A stretch of DNA of 64,000 bases from Sulfuritalea sp. (lineage in GTDB: Bacteria > Pseudomonadota > Gammaproteobacteria > Burkholderiales > Rhodocyclaceae), in NCBI GenBank assembly GCA_016710465.1, contig JADJVS010000016.1, positions 1,116,001 to 1,180,000 on the forward strand, in the 5' to 3' direction. Of this stretch, positions 1 to 8,000 are shown in pieces. The first letter of the stretch is position 1, and every line of letters begins with the position of its first letter. A program made the translations under genes and the position numbers. The notes under the pieces are model-generated. The model was not told the DNA's origin. It worked only from the letters and a program-made list of their open reading frames with translations, and did no database searches.

Positions 1-211
1 GTTCGCTGCTATAAGCTGCCGGATCAAGCCAGCGTGAGGCAAACACGGAATAGATTACGGCATCGTGGTAAATGCCCTGATAGGCGTGGTTAAACAGCCA
101 CAACACCATTGCCAATAGCACAAGAACTGCCTCGCTTGACGGAGCAATCCAAGTTGAGTACATGATCAGCGTGTGGGAACTTGCGGCTTCCGCCGCACCC
201 TTGGTAGGCAT
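1..211 (-). CDS. N-terminal part of an unknown membrane protein
   Basis: This open frame runs off the left edge, so only about 70 codons are visible. The ATG at 211 lies 3 nt after the stop of the glycosyltransferase gene; an in-frame ATG at 163 is the alternative start. The visible protein has a hydrophobic segment (AVLVLLAMVLWLF) followed by the polar motif NHAYQGIYHDAVIYSVFASRW, which looks like the first membrane span and first periplasmic loop of a multi-span protein. I do not recognise the family securely. Its position at the end of the pilin/ABC/glycosyltransferase operon suggests a role in that system, for example a polytopic glycan enzyme, but this is inference. Confidence 0.55.
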   Translation of the reverse strand, partial: MPTKGAAEAASSHTLIMYSTWIAPSSEAVLVLLAMVLWLFNHAYQGIYHDAVIYSVFASRWLDPAAYSSE

Positions 212-214
212 TCG

Positions 215-2176
215 TCAGTACGTCGTCACTGTGGGCGCCAAGTTGATTGGCTCTTTCTTTCCATCCAACTTGTTTCGCCACATTTGACGATAGATAGCTT
301 CCATATCCATGGCAAATGATCGCATGTTGAATAGTGGAGACGACATTCTTCCATCCGCCAGATAACCCCGCAGCTTTGCAAGTCGCACCCGATCCGCATA
401 CAGCGCGAGAGCCATGGCAGCATAGTCGTCAATCGAAGCGGCCACCAGTTCGCTTAGTCCTGTCGCATGAAGCAAACTCTCGCCAACGCGACCTGCAAAG
501 GAATTTCCACGCAGCGTAACCATTGGGACACCCGCCCACAGTGTGTCGACTCCCGTGGAATGCGAGTTGTAGGGAAAGGGATCCAACGCCAAATCGGCCA
601 ATTGCATTCGCGCAAGATGTTCTCCCTGGCTCTCGAGGCGCTTGGCGAATATCAATCTTTCAGCAGCGACCCCTCTCGCAATCGTCTCACGACATAGGTT
701 TGCCTGAGCGGTAGGGGAAGGGGAACTCAACCACAACACACTTCCCACGGCTTGTTTGAGAATACCGCACCAAAGATCCCAAACTATCGGATTGAACTTG
801 TAACTATTGTTAAACGAACAAAACACGAATCCACTTTCGGGCAAACCTGCTTCGGCACGATCTGGCGGCGGCGCGAGGCTCCGTGTCGTGTCCGCCGGCA
901 TGTAGCAGTACGGCATGAGTGCAAGCGTCTCAGTGAAATGCACGGAATGCTCCAACGGAGTCGCAATCGCGTCGCCAATCAAGTAGTCCGCGAGACGAAC
1001 ATGACCCAAGCTTCCGGCGTAGCCCAGCCAGTTCACCTGAATCGGTGCGCAGCGTAGCGCCAGTGTTTCCGGGCGGCCATTCGTGGTCCAACCCGTGATG
1101 TCGACCAAAATATCAACTCCGTCATCGGCGATTCTCTTGGCAGTCTGATAGACCGACATCGGTGCCACATCGACAAAATGCTCGAACGCCAGCTCAATGC
1201 GATTGCGCAGTGCACTTCCATCATCCAAGCCAATCGAATATCCGAATGTTTCGAAACAGGAGCGATCATGTCGTTCAAGAAGCTCGGCAACAACATACCC
1301 AACAGGATGCTGCCGGAAGTCGGCCGACAAATAGCCCAGCTTCAATCGCTTGGAGTCAATTTCTACGGATGGACAAATAACCTGGGGGGAGCGATCGAGA
1401 ATATTTCCAGGTAACGACATCTTCGCAAAATTCTCTGCGATTCGACGATGTTCTTCGCCGGAAATTCCGGGAAAGGATAAACAACCAAATGGATCGCCAG
1501 CGGCGATGGCAAATCCCTGCGCCAAGGACCTCAATCGATCGGTCCTCTCGGAAAGATCCTCCCATTCGCATACTCGTAGGCTTACCGAAACTAGCTGGCA
1601 AAGAGTCAGTCGATTGTCCGGATCATTTTTCTGGAGCTCCTTGAGGCAAACCAACGCCTCGTCGAGCCTGTTGGCGTTGGCCAGCGCGTCAGCCAAATGG
1701 CCTATGGCCACAATATTGTCGCTTGGGTGATATTCAATAGCCTTCAGTAAATGCTGAATCGCCTCGTCCCAGCGATGCTGCTTAAAGCAGGCAACCCCCA
1801 GGTTTTTCCAGATTTCGTGGTCCTTTGGCGAAATCTCCAATGCCCGTTTGAAGCAACGCTCCGCTTCGTCCCAGCGCAACTGCGAATGCAGGACAATTCC
1901 AAGATTGTTTTGCAGTTCCGGATCATGAGGCTGTCGCGCAATGGCGAATTCGAGTATCGGCTGCGCTACTTCAAAGCGGCCCAAGCCAATCAAGGCAAAT
2001 GACAGCGCCTTCATCGCAAGCGGCTGATTCGGTCTTTGTCCGAGAATCTTCCGTGCAGTACGCTCCACATCGTCATATCTGCACGAACCCACCAACCTCA
2101 TCAAGGCACTTAGATCCGGATCAAGTGCCGGGCGACGGGACCGTACTGGAGTTCGCGACTTGATTCCCTTGTTCAT
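215..2176 (-). CDS. TPR-containing GT41 (O-GlcNAc transferase/SPINDLY-like) glycosyltransferase
   Basis: The 653-residue protein has TPR repeats over roughly residues 20-230 and a GT41 catalytic region over about 280-645. Family landmarks are GYLSADFRQHPVG with the conserved His, DGVDILVDITGWT, CAPIQVNWLGYAGSLG, and LDPFPYNSHSTGVDTLWAGVPMVTL, the nucleotide-sugar binding part. GT41 enzymes move a sugar, usually GlcNAc, from UDP-sugar to Ser/Thr of proteins. The ATG at 2176 is preferred over the one at 2191 because a strong AGGAG lies just before it. It is the fourth gene of a run beginning with an ABC permease downstream of the pilin. Acting on the pilin or another surface protein is a plausible but unproven role. 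Confidence 0.85.
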   Translation of the reverse strand: MNKGIKSRTPVRSRRPALDPDLSALMRLVGSCRYDDVERTARKILGQRPNQPLAMKALSFALIGLGRFEVAQPILEFAIARQPHDPELQNNLGIVLHSQLRWDEAERCFKRALEISPKDHEIWKNLGVACFKQHRWDEAIQHLLKAIEYHPSDNIVAIGHLADALANANRLDEALVCLKELQKNDPDNRLTLCQLVSVSLRVCEWEDLSERTDRLRSLAQGFAIAAGDPFGCLSFPGISGEEHRRIAENFAKMSLPGNILDRSPQVICPSVEIDSKRLKLGYLSADFRQHPVGYVVAELLERHDRSCFETFGYSIGLDDGSALRNRIELAFEHFVDVAPMSVYQTAKRIADDGVDILVDITGWTTNGRPETLALRCAPIQVNWLGYAGSLGHVRLADYLIGDAIATPLEHSVHFTETLALMPYCYMPADTTRSLAPPPDRAEAGLPESGFVFCSFNNSYKFNPIVWDLWCGILKQAVGSVLWLSSPSPTAQANLCRETIARGVAAERLIFAKRLESQGEHLARMQLADLALDPFPYNSHSTGVDTLWAGVPMVTLRGNSFAGRVGESLLHATGLSELVAASIDDYAAMALALYADRVRLAKLRGYLADGRMSSPLFNMRSFAMDMEAIYRQMWRNKLDGKKEPINLAPTVTTY

Positions 2177-2203
2177 GCCCCTCTCCTGCATACTTGCTTC
2201 TTG

Positions 2204-3103
2204 TTACTTCCGATAGGCACCGGTTACCTTCATGAACGCGCTTTCAAGCGAGAGCGCGGGGCGCACTTCAAGTACGACGTGACCGGACGCACGCAGAGCA
2301 TCGAGAAGTGCCCAAAGGTCGCAACGACTTACCTCGCCAACCCATCGACCAGCAAGGTCGCTTCGCATGCCTGGTACCGGCTTTTCGCCCAGACTCCGCA
2401 CGGTCAGGGACTCTTCCTCGCCGGCTAGTTCCGCGGGAGATCTGACGGCACGCAATTCACCTTTATGAATCAGCCCAAAACGGTCGGCCAAACGCTCCAC
2501 ATCGTGAAGAACATGCGAGGTGAATAGAAGAGTGCCGCCGGACTGCTTGTATTCCGCAAGGATGTCAACGACATCATGCCGGCCAATCGGATCCAGTCCC
2601 GACAGAGGCTCGTCCAGGACAAGTAATCGCGGTTTGATGCAAAGCGCTTGGGCAATGGTCACTCGCTGGGTCATCCCCTTGGAGAAAGTGCGAATCGCCA
2701 TATTGGCCACTTGGATCAAGTCGAGCCTGTCTAGCCAGATCATGCATTGGTCTCGAATGCTGGAGACGTTCACCTGATGCAAGCGCAGGCTCATGGTAAG
2801 AATTTCCATCGGAGTCAGATAATCATAGAGATAGGGACTCTCTGGAACATAGCCGACGCCCATGCGCGCAATGGATCGGCTCACCGGAACTCCGAATAGC
2901 GCTGCCGTACCCGAAGTCGCCTCTGCAACCCCAATCAGTATCTTGATCGCAGTGCTCTTTCCCGCGCCGTTGGGTCCGACAAACCCAAAGGATTCTCCTT
3001 GGTCAATGTTCAGTGAAATCCCTCTTAGGGCAGGAACGACGGTGCCTTGCCATCCTCTGCGGTATTCTTTCTTCAGATCATTGACAGCGATGGCTACGGT
3101 CAT
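2204..3103 (-). CDS. ABC transporter ATP-binding protein (PilH-like context)
   Basis: The 299-residue protein is a classic ABC ATPase of the ABC-2 export type. It has Walker A GPNGAGKS near residue 44, signature FSKGMTQR near 140, Walker B LLVLDEPLSGLDP near 160, and the switch His in LLFTSHVLHD. The C-terminal 70 residues are the variable tail usual in CcmA/NatA-like proteins. Its start overlaps the preceding gene by 4 nt (ATGA), and the permease lies one gene further upstream. In Myxococcus xanthus an ABC ATPase (PilH) encoded beside pilA is needed for type IV pili. The similar setting suggests the same role here, but sequence similarity to other ABC-2 ATPases alone cannot decide it. Confidence 0.87.
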   Translation of the reverse strand: MTVAIAVNDLKKEYRRGWQGTVVPALRGISLNIDQGESFGFVGPNGAGKSTAIKILIGVAEATSGTAALFGVPVSRSIARMGVGYVPESPYLYDYLTPMEILTMSLRLHQVNVSSIRDQCMIWLDRLDLIQVANMAIRTFSKGMTQRVTIAQALCIKPRLLVLDEPLSGLDPIGRHDVVDILAEYKQSGGTLLFTSHVLHDVERLADRFGLIHKGELRAVRSPAELAGEEESLTVRSLGEKPVPGMRSDLAGRWVGEVSRCDLWALLDALRASGHVVLEVRPALSLESAFMKVTGAYRK

Positions 3104-3939
3104 TTGCGAATTTCAGGTGAAGTTGAACGCAAAAATGGACGTCCGTCCGGATCGACGTCGAATCCAAAGTTCAACGGATCTGAGGGCAATGACGGCAGCA
3201 AACCTGAAGTAACCAATTCATCGAGATGTTTTAGCTTTTGCCCCTTGACGCGGTGGTACTCTTCAGACAATTCACGTAAATGGGCAAGGTGGCCCAAGCG
3301 CGTCGCACGTATATGGAGGTAGTTCCTGAAATTCCCTGACGGCGCGGTTTGGGCCATCGACTCGACCAAGTTGGCGGCCACCCTCGTCTCATACCCTTTC
3401 TCGATCCAATGCGCTGCCACGTTCTGCAACGCCCATTGATCCTGCACCGCGGTAGCGCGATCGGCCGCCGCAAGCAACCACTTCGCTCCCTCGGCTGGAT
3501 CACGCCGGAAGTGATAAAAGAGGAATCCATACTGAAACAGCGGCGACCAATCGAATTGCCGGGCGTCCATAGCTCTTTTGAGCACATATTGTGCGGCCGC
3601 GACTTCTCCGTTCCACGGCAAAATCGATGCAGCAATATAGTAGTTATCCTCGTGAGCAGGATTCAGCCAAGCGGCATCTCGCTGCAACTGGGCCTGAACC
3701 ACAAAATCCGCTCTTTGCATGCGGTCGGTTGAGGCAATCAATACCCGAAATCCCAGGAGATTTGCGGCGAGAAATCTGTCGCCTGTGGCCATGATTACTT
3801 GTGCGAAGCGGGGAAGCGTAACAAGTAGTTCCGGGGCCGCCGCGACACGCAACACAGGGGCTAACCGCTGGGTAGCAAGAGCATAAAGTGATCCAAATAT
3901 CATGGCGCAAAATAGCATCGCCATTGTCTCACGGCGCAT
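3100..3939 (-). CDS. Membrane-anchored protein between the two ABC genes (possible PilG-like accessory)
   Basis: I cannot assign this 279-residue protein to a family. The ATG at 3939 is chosen because it follows the permease stop by one base. An N-terminal hydrophobic stretch (MLFCAMIFGSLYALA) looks like a signal anchor. The rest is helical with TPR-like spacing (DNYYIAASILPWNGEVAAAQ, LFQYGFLFYHFRRDPAEGAKW), and the C-terminus ends in a proline-rich stretch. It lies inside the operon between ABC permease and ABC ATPase, with overlapping or touching ends, so it very probably works with the transporter. In M. xanthus, pilG is a poorly conserved gene next to pilH and pilI. Equivalence is inferred from context only. 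Confidence 0.55.
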   Translation of the reverse strand: MRRETMAMLFCAMIFGSLYALATQRLAPVLRVAAAPELLVTLPRFAQVIMATGDRFLAANLLGFRVLIASTDRMQRADFVVQAQLQRDAAWLNPAHEDNYYIAASILPWNGEVAAAQYVLKRAMDARQFDWSPLFQYGFLFYHFRRDPAEGAKWLLAAADRATAVQDQWALQNVAAHWIEKGYETRVAANLVESMAQTAPSGNFRNYLHIRATRLGHLAHLRELSEEYHRVKGQKLKHLDELVTSGLLPSLPSDPLNFGFDVDPDGRPFLRSTSPEIRK

Positions 3940-3940
3940 G

Positions 3941-4744
3941 TCAGCCAAATTCCCGCTTGGAGAACTGCATGACTGCAACGCTCAACATCAGCGCGATATA
4001 GGCGAATGCCATCAGCGTCGAATACCCCACCAACTCAATTGACGGGGGAAGCCCATACATCGGCCAATCACGCCAATCGAGGCGTGATAGGTCTGGCAGC
4101 ACCCAACGCACCGTTTCAAGTAGCGGCGAAAATTTGGAGACAAGCTCAACATCGCCGTCCGCGCCTCGTCCAATATACTCAAGCGCAGCACCCAAAGACT
4201 TGCCTGCGACAGCAAATGTAGCGCCCAAGACAATCGGGAAAAAGGAAACCGTCGCCAAGCTTGCCATACAGAGGGTAAATGCCCCGACCACAGCGGCATC
4301 CAGCCAAAATCCAATCAACACAATCCAGTATGGCAAACCGACCGAAACAGAAAACTCCTGAACATACTGCCCTCCAGCAAAAACCACAGCAATACCAAGC
4401 AGGAAGCCCATGATTGTGGCGGCCAGTAGCGATAGCACCAATACCGCGAGAAACCGCCCCAGCAAAAATGCACTGCGGGCCACTGGATAGGCAAGGGAAA
4501 ATAGCACCGTACGACGATCGATCTCCCGCGCAACCAATTCCTGTACCCAGAATAAATTCAGCAATATGAGCGAAAAGCGAAGCCCCGAAAGGCCTACGTC
4601 AAGCGCAACCGTCTTGGGTTGCCGGGGTGAAAAATTGCCGGATAAATAGGCAATACCTATCAACACCAACCCGAGAAAAAAAACCGCCTGAAAACTGCGG
4701 CCACGGACTCCCGAACGAATGCCTCCCAATGCAAACTCGAACAT
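3941..4744 (-). CDS. ABC-2 type transporter permease (PilI-like context)
   Basis: The 267-residue protein has about six hydrophobic spans, including FQAVFFLGLVLIGIAYL, FLLGRFLAVLVLSLLAATIMGFLLG, YWIVLIGFWLDAAVVGAFTL and LMAFAYIALMLSVAVM. The segment VAREIDRRTVLFSLAYPVAR resembles the cytoplasmic coupling region of ABC-2 permeases. The ATG at 4744 lies just downstream of the hairpin that ends the pilin transcript; an upstream in-frame start at 4798 would run through that hairpin and is less likely. It pairs with the ATPase at 2204-3103. Substrate is unknown. Proximity to pilin suggests a pilus-biogenesis transporter such as the PilGHI type. Confidence 0.75.
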   Translation of the reverse strand: MFEFALGGIRSGVRGRSFQAVFFLGLVLIGIAYLSGNFSPRQPKTVALDVGLSGLRFSLILLNLFWVQELVAREIDRRTVLFSLAYPVARSAFLLGRFLAVLVLSLLAATIMGFLLGIAVVFAGGQYVQEFSVSVGLPYWIVLIGFWLDAAVVGAFTLCMASLATVSFFPIVLGATFAVAGKSLGAALEYIGRGADGDVELVSKFSPLLETVRWVLPDLSRLDWRDWPMYGLPPSIELVGYSTLMAFAYIALMLSVAVMQFSKREFG

Positions 4745-4762
4745 ATCAACCACGCAGAAATG

Positions 4763-4786
4763 AAAAGCGCGCCTCGCAGCGCGCTT
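4763..4786 (-). terminator. Intrinsic terminator after the pilin pair
   Basis: On the minus strand AAGCGCG, an 8-nt loop and CGCGCTT form a 7-bp stem followed by TT. It lies about 25 nt after the stop of the small secreted protein and before the ABC permease start. It may be a partial terminator that keeps pilin mRNA more abundant than the transporter message. Confidence 0.6.
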
Positions 4787-4809
4787 CGGAAATACCACCT
4801 GCGCCTACA

Positions 4810-5169
4810 TTAACTCGATGCCGCGGCATTCACTGCGGTAGTAACGTCAGTAAGCGTGCAGCCCGTTGCCGCACATGACGCATTGACCGACACGGCCCCC
4901 CCCATCGTACTTCCACCGAATGCGTTCTTGCCCTTGACGGATGCCGAACCAACACGCATATAAGTTGTCGCATCCTCGTACTGAAGAATCACGTTAGCCG
5001 AGCACTTGGGCGTAAATGCCGTCTTCACAAAGCTAGTAGCGGCCGAGGCGATTGATGTAACAGTCTGCGCGGCACCACCACCAGAGCAAACCGCTGTGGT
5101 GGCAGCCTGTGCATTGATGCTCGCAGCAGCAGCAGCCACGGTTACCGCCGTAAGAATGATCTTTTTCAT
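4810..5169 (-). CDS. Small secreted protein encoded after the pilin (PilA-C/Spc-like position)
   Basis: The 119-residue product begins with a clear signal peptide (MKKIILTAVTVAAAAASINAQA, cut near QA-ATT). The mature part is rich in Ala, Thr, Ser and Val and has four cysteines (near residues 28, 56, 98 and 103), suited to periplasmic disulfides. GGAG precedes the start. It follows the short pilin by 29 nt in the same direction. In Geobacter sulfurreducens the short PilA is followed by a second small gene, PilA-C (also called Spc), that stabilises it. Position and size fit that idea, but I cannot show homology by eye, so the function is inferred. It could instead be a minor surface protein. 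Confidence 0.55.
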   Translation of the reverse strand: MKKIILTAVTVAAAAASINAQAATTAVCSGGGAAQTVTSIASAATSFVKTAFTPKCSANVILQYEDATTYMRVGSASVKGKNAFGGSTMGGAVSVNASCAATGCTLTDVTTAVNAAASS

Positions 5170-5198
5170 AAAATTCTCCGATCCGAATAAAGGTTCAA

Positions 5199-5384
5199 TT
5201 AGTTCGTTGAATTCACGACAGCCTGCGTCAGCAGGTTGCGCGCATCCGACTGGGCCGCCTTGTCCTCACCCTTCTTCGTGTAATCGGAAAACTGGGGAAT
5301 GGCAATTGCCGCAAGAATTCCGATGATCGCAACCACAATCATCAACTCAATCAGGGTAAAACCCTGGCTCTTACGCTTCAGCAT
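5199..5384 (-). CDS. pilA: Short type IVa pilin (Geobacter-type PilA)
   Basis: The 61-residue prepilin has a short leader ending in Gly, then FTLIELMIVVAIIGILAA with the Glu5 needed for assembly. After cleavage by PilD the mature pilin would be 53 residues, essentially only the N-terminal helix. It lacks the globular head and the Cys pair of ordinary 140-160-residue pilins. IPQFSDY and SDARNL echo Geobacter PilA. A strong AAGGAG lies before the ATG, and a sigma-54 promoter lies upstream. Aromatics are only F1, F24 and Y27, so conductivity as in Geobacter is not supported. A minor pseudopilin is possible, but length, promoter and partner gene favour a major pilin. Confidence 0.85.
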   Translation of the reverse strand: MLKRKSQGFTLIELMIVVAIIGILAAIAIPQFSDYTKKGEDKAAQSDARNLLTQAVVNSTN

Positions 5385-5430
5385 GGAAATTCTCCTTAGG
5401 AAAAGACGGGATTCCGCCTAGTGAAGCCAA

Positions 5431-5446
5431 AGCAAATCACGTGCCT
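5431..5446 (-). promoter_or_regulatory. Sigma-54 (RpoN) promoter of the pilin gene
   Basis: The minus strand reads AGGCACGTGATTTGCT. This gives GG and GC exactly ten bases apart and matches the -24/-12 consensus TGGCAC-N5-TTGC at all but one core position. Transcription would start near 5420, leaving a leader of about 35 nt that carries the strong ribosome site. pilA genes are typically driven by RpoN with PilS/PilR; an activator site should lie in the long upstream gap. Confidence 0.75.
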
Positions 5447-6001
5447 GCCGCAAGACGCTGGGGACAGTCCAGCCAGTCACGAAAAATTGGCCACTTTTGA
5501 AATGTGCAAACGTTCTTGGCGGAGGAGTCTAACCCTGAACGTCACAGCCTGACAAATATCGTCAGTTCCTGATCTGGTTGAACCGCACTGGGGTCATCCA
5601 AAATATTTGCGGCTGAATTCGATTCTTGCACCCACCGTGAAGGGAACTGCCTTGAATAGGCGTTGGCAAACTGTCCGCTAGAATTGTACGGTCGAATTGT
5701 TGAGCGGCTCACGGTTTTCCTACAACAGAATGTCATCTCAATTCTTCGTAGGACTCACCGGAAGAGCCCATCAGAAACCATCGACTTCCGGACCTGCTCC
5801 CAGACCAGTTGATGGAAGTAAAGACGAAGGAATTGACGTTACATAAACCAAACCAGGGTGCAGTCTTGGATTTCACGTGGCTAAAATTTCCGATCATTGC
5901 TGCTCCGCTTACGGCTCAACGGTGAAATCGTTGGAACGCATCGTCGCCCGAAAACGGACCGTCGGAACGACCCGCAGCGAGTGACTTCGATCTAATATGC
6001 C
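5447..6001. other. Non-coding gap between the pilin and the second glycosyltransferase
   Basis: About 555 nt separate the divergent pilin promoter and the glycosyltransferase start at 6002. I see no credible gene; short open frames here lack ribosome sites and recognisable sequence. The part next to the pilin promoter probably holds activator (PilR-like) sites. The side next to 6002 has a TAATAT close to the ATG but no convincing -35 box. No RNA gene or repeat was recognised. Confidence 0.4.
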
Positions 6002-7918
6002 ATGAATAGCGACCGGTATCGCCAAGAGATCGCGCGCGGTGACGCCTTGCGCGACAGTGGTGCCTTGGATGAATCGTTGACGGTGTATCAAGAAGCGTTC
6101 CTAGCTGCTCCAGCACAGGCAACAGCGCCCTTCAAGAAGGGAACAGCGTTGGATCGCCTGAACCGGCCAAGCGATGCCGAGACTGCCTACCGGCAGGCGC
6201 TTGCGCTTGAGCCCCGCTATCCCGAAGCAAACAACAATCTTGCAATAATTCTTGCTCAGCGCGGTGACTTCCGTGGCGCCGAAATTCACTATCGTCGCGC
6301 GTTGGCCGCTCGACCGAACTACATCGAAGCCGTCGGAAATCTGGGGAGTCTACTCGCCTCCTCGATGCGAGCTGACGAGGCCATCTCGTTGATGCGTGAG
6401 CTCTTGTCCAGCCCGGCAATTTCATTCGAAGAATACTGGACGCTCGCCGAAATGATGTTGCGCTGGGGCCGAGTCCATGACGGAGCACAATTCATCGCAT
6501 CGGCATTGCAGGACGAAGCGCTGCAAAAAACGCTTTCGGCAAGCGACATGGCTAAATCTGCCCTATTGTTCGCTGAATCCGGATGCTTTGATGGCATCCG
6601 GAGCATGCCCTATATTTTTGACGTTGCCGAACAGATGCCCGATATTCAGCTCAGGAGCTGCCTACTGAGAATGCTGACTTTCGCCTGGACCCTAGACGAG
6701 AACATCAGGCTAAGCCGGATCTATAAGCGTCACAATGACATGCTGGAAAATCAGCCCGAGGTATCGGAGAGCCGCTTTGCCCCGTGGGACCGGCTTGCCT
6801 CCAGCGAGCCTTCGATTGGCTTTCTTGGTTCGCTGGCTCTTGGCAACAATACAGCAAAGTTTCTGGTGCCGGTTCTACCGCATCTCAAGAACCGAGGTTT
6901 TCGCCTTCGCTATTACTCAACGATCGAACGTCTTCCGGGAGATTTGGTTCAGCAAGCTGTGATGGCATCGGTTGACGACGTAAAGTGGATTTGTGACCTG
7001 TCACCGTTCGAGGTTGCCACAATGGTCTATGCAGACAAGTGCACCATCCTCATTGACTTGGACGGATTCTCGCGCTATTCGAAAACCGAGGCATTTGTTT
7101 TTCGGCCGGCCCCCGTTCAGATCAACTGGATCAATTGGCCTTCCTCGCTGGGCCTGACATCGGCAGACTATTTCCTTGGAAGCAAGCACATGATTCCTCG
7201 GGTTCCCGGCCTGATGACCGAAATTCCGATTGAGATGTCCACGCCGTTCGGAGCCTATACCCCGATGATCGAGGCCATGGTACGCCCCGAACCTCCTTGC
7301 ATCGAGAACGGCTTCATCACTTTCGGCAACACCAGCCATCCATATAAGCTGTCAGCACGTCTCATTCGCCTCTGGGCCGACGTCATTCTTCGAGTTCCGA
7401 ACTCAAGATTTCGTTTGGTTCGCCAGGAATGCGCGGACGAATCGTTCTGCGGGATGCTCGTCAACGAATTCCGGCGCTGCGGTGTGGCCCCCAATCGCCT
7501 TGAGTTCTATGACTTTGTCTCGCTCGGTATGAGTCATCTCGACGCATATTCTTCAATCGATATTTGCCTTGACAGCAGCCCTTATGGTGGAGCCACTACG
7601 GCAGCGGACTGTCTGTGGATGGGCGTGCCACTAGTCTGTTTGACCGGCCCGGGCCTACATCAACGACTATCCTGCAGCGTTCTGGCCGCACTTGCGCTTG
7701 ACGAACTGATTTGTAGCAGTGAATCGCAGTTTGTCGAGCGCGCGGTTCTTCTTGCGAAGAGTCCAAACAGAGTTGCCGAGTACCGGCAAACATTGCGGAC
7801 AAGATTCGAGAAATCGCCGCAATGCAATGCGAAAGCAGTTGCCGATGAAGCAATCCGGGCCTTCAACTATTCACTTGACGACACCAGGAAAAGAATATTG
7901 GATCGATTGCCCAACTAG
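6002..7918 (+). CDS. TPR protein with a divergent GT41-like glycosyltransferase domain
   Basis: The 638-residue protein has N-terminal TPRs (about residues 1-150; SDAETAYRQALALEPRYPEA is a typical unit). The C-terminal half keeps the outline of GT41 enzymes: ILIDLDGFSRYSK, PAPVQINWINWPSSLG, IDICLDSSPYGGATTAADC and LWMGVPLVCL. The motif that should carry the catalytic His (GDFRxH in relatives) reads LGSLALGNNTAKF, so activity may be altered or lost. The first residues (ARGDALRDSGALDESLTVYQ) closely resemble those of the next gene (ERGDSFRDSGALDDAILAYQ), so the two probably arose by duplication. No good ribosome site is seen before ATG 6002. Confidence 0.75.
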   Translation: MNSDRYRQEIARGDALRDSGALDESLTVYQEAFLAAPAQATAPFKKGTALDRLNRPSDAETAYRQALALEPRYPEANNNLAIILAQRGDFRGAEIHYRRALAARPNYIEAVGNLGSLLASSMRADEAISLMRELLSSPAISFEEYWTLAEMMLRWGRVHDGAQFIASALQDEALQKTLSASDMAKSALLFAESGCFDGIRSMPYIFDVAEQMPDIQLRSCLLRMLTFAWTLDENIRLSRIYKRHNDMLENQPEVSESRFAPWDRLASSEPSIGFLGSLALGNNTAKFLVPVLPHLKNRGFRLRYYSTIERLPGDLVQQAVMASVDDVKWICDLSPFEVATMVYADKCTILIDLDGFSRYSKTEAFVFRPAPVQINWINWPSSLGLTSADYFLGSKHMIPRVPGLMTEIPIEMSTPFGAYTPMIEAMVRPEPPCIENGFITFGNTSHPYKLSARLIRLWADVILRVPNSRFRLVRQECADESFCGMLVNEFRRCGVAPNRLEFYDFVSLGMSHLDAYSSIDICLDSSPYGGATTAADCLWMGVPLVCLTGPGLHQRLSCSVLAALALDELICSSESQFVERAVLLAKSPNRVAEYRQTLRTRFEKSPQCNAKAVADEAIRAFNYSLDDTRKRILDRLPN

Positions 7919-8000
7919 ACGGTTTCTATCCATTCAGTAGATGCGCGTCAACCGGCAACGGGACCGATGATTTTGCAATTCACTATTTTTGAGGTACCGC

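Noticed and set aside
5199..5384. The short pilin as a conductive (electron-transporting) pilin
   Set aside because: It has the Geobacter-like length, but only three aromatic residues (F1, F24, Y27) in 53 and none in the C-terminal half, so the sequence does not support conductivity.
7989..8000. TTG start for the TPR-GT41-FkbM gene
   Set aside because: ATG 8001 has GAGG at correct spacing; the TTG would overlap that ribosome site.
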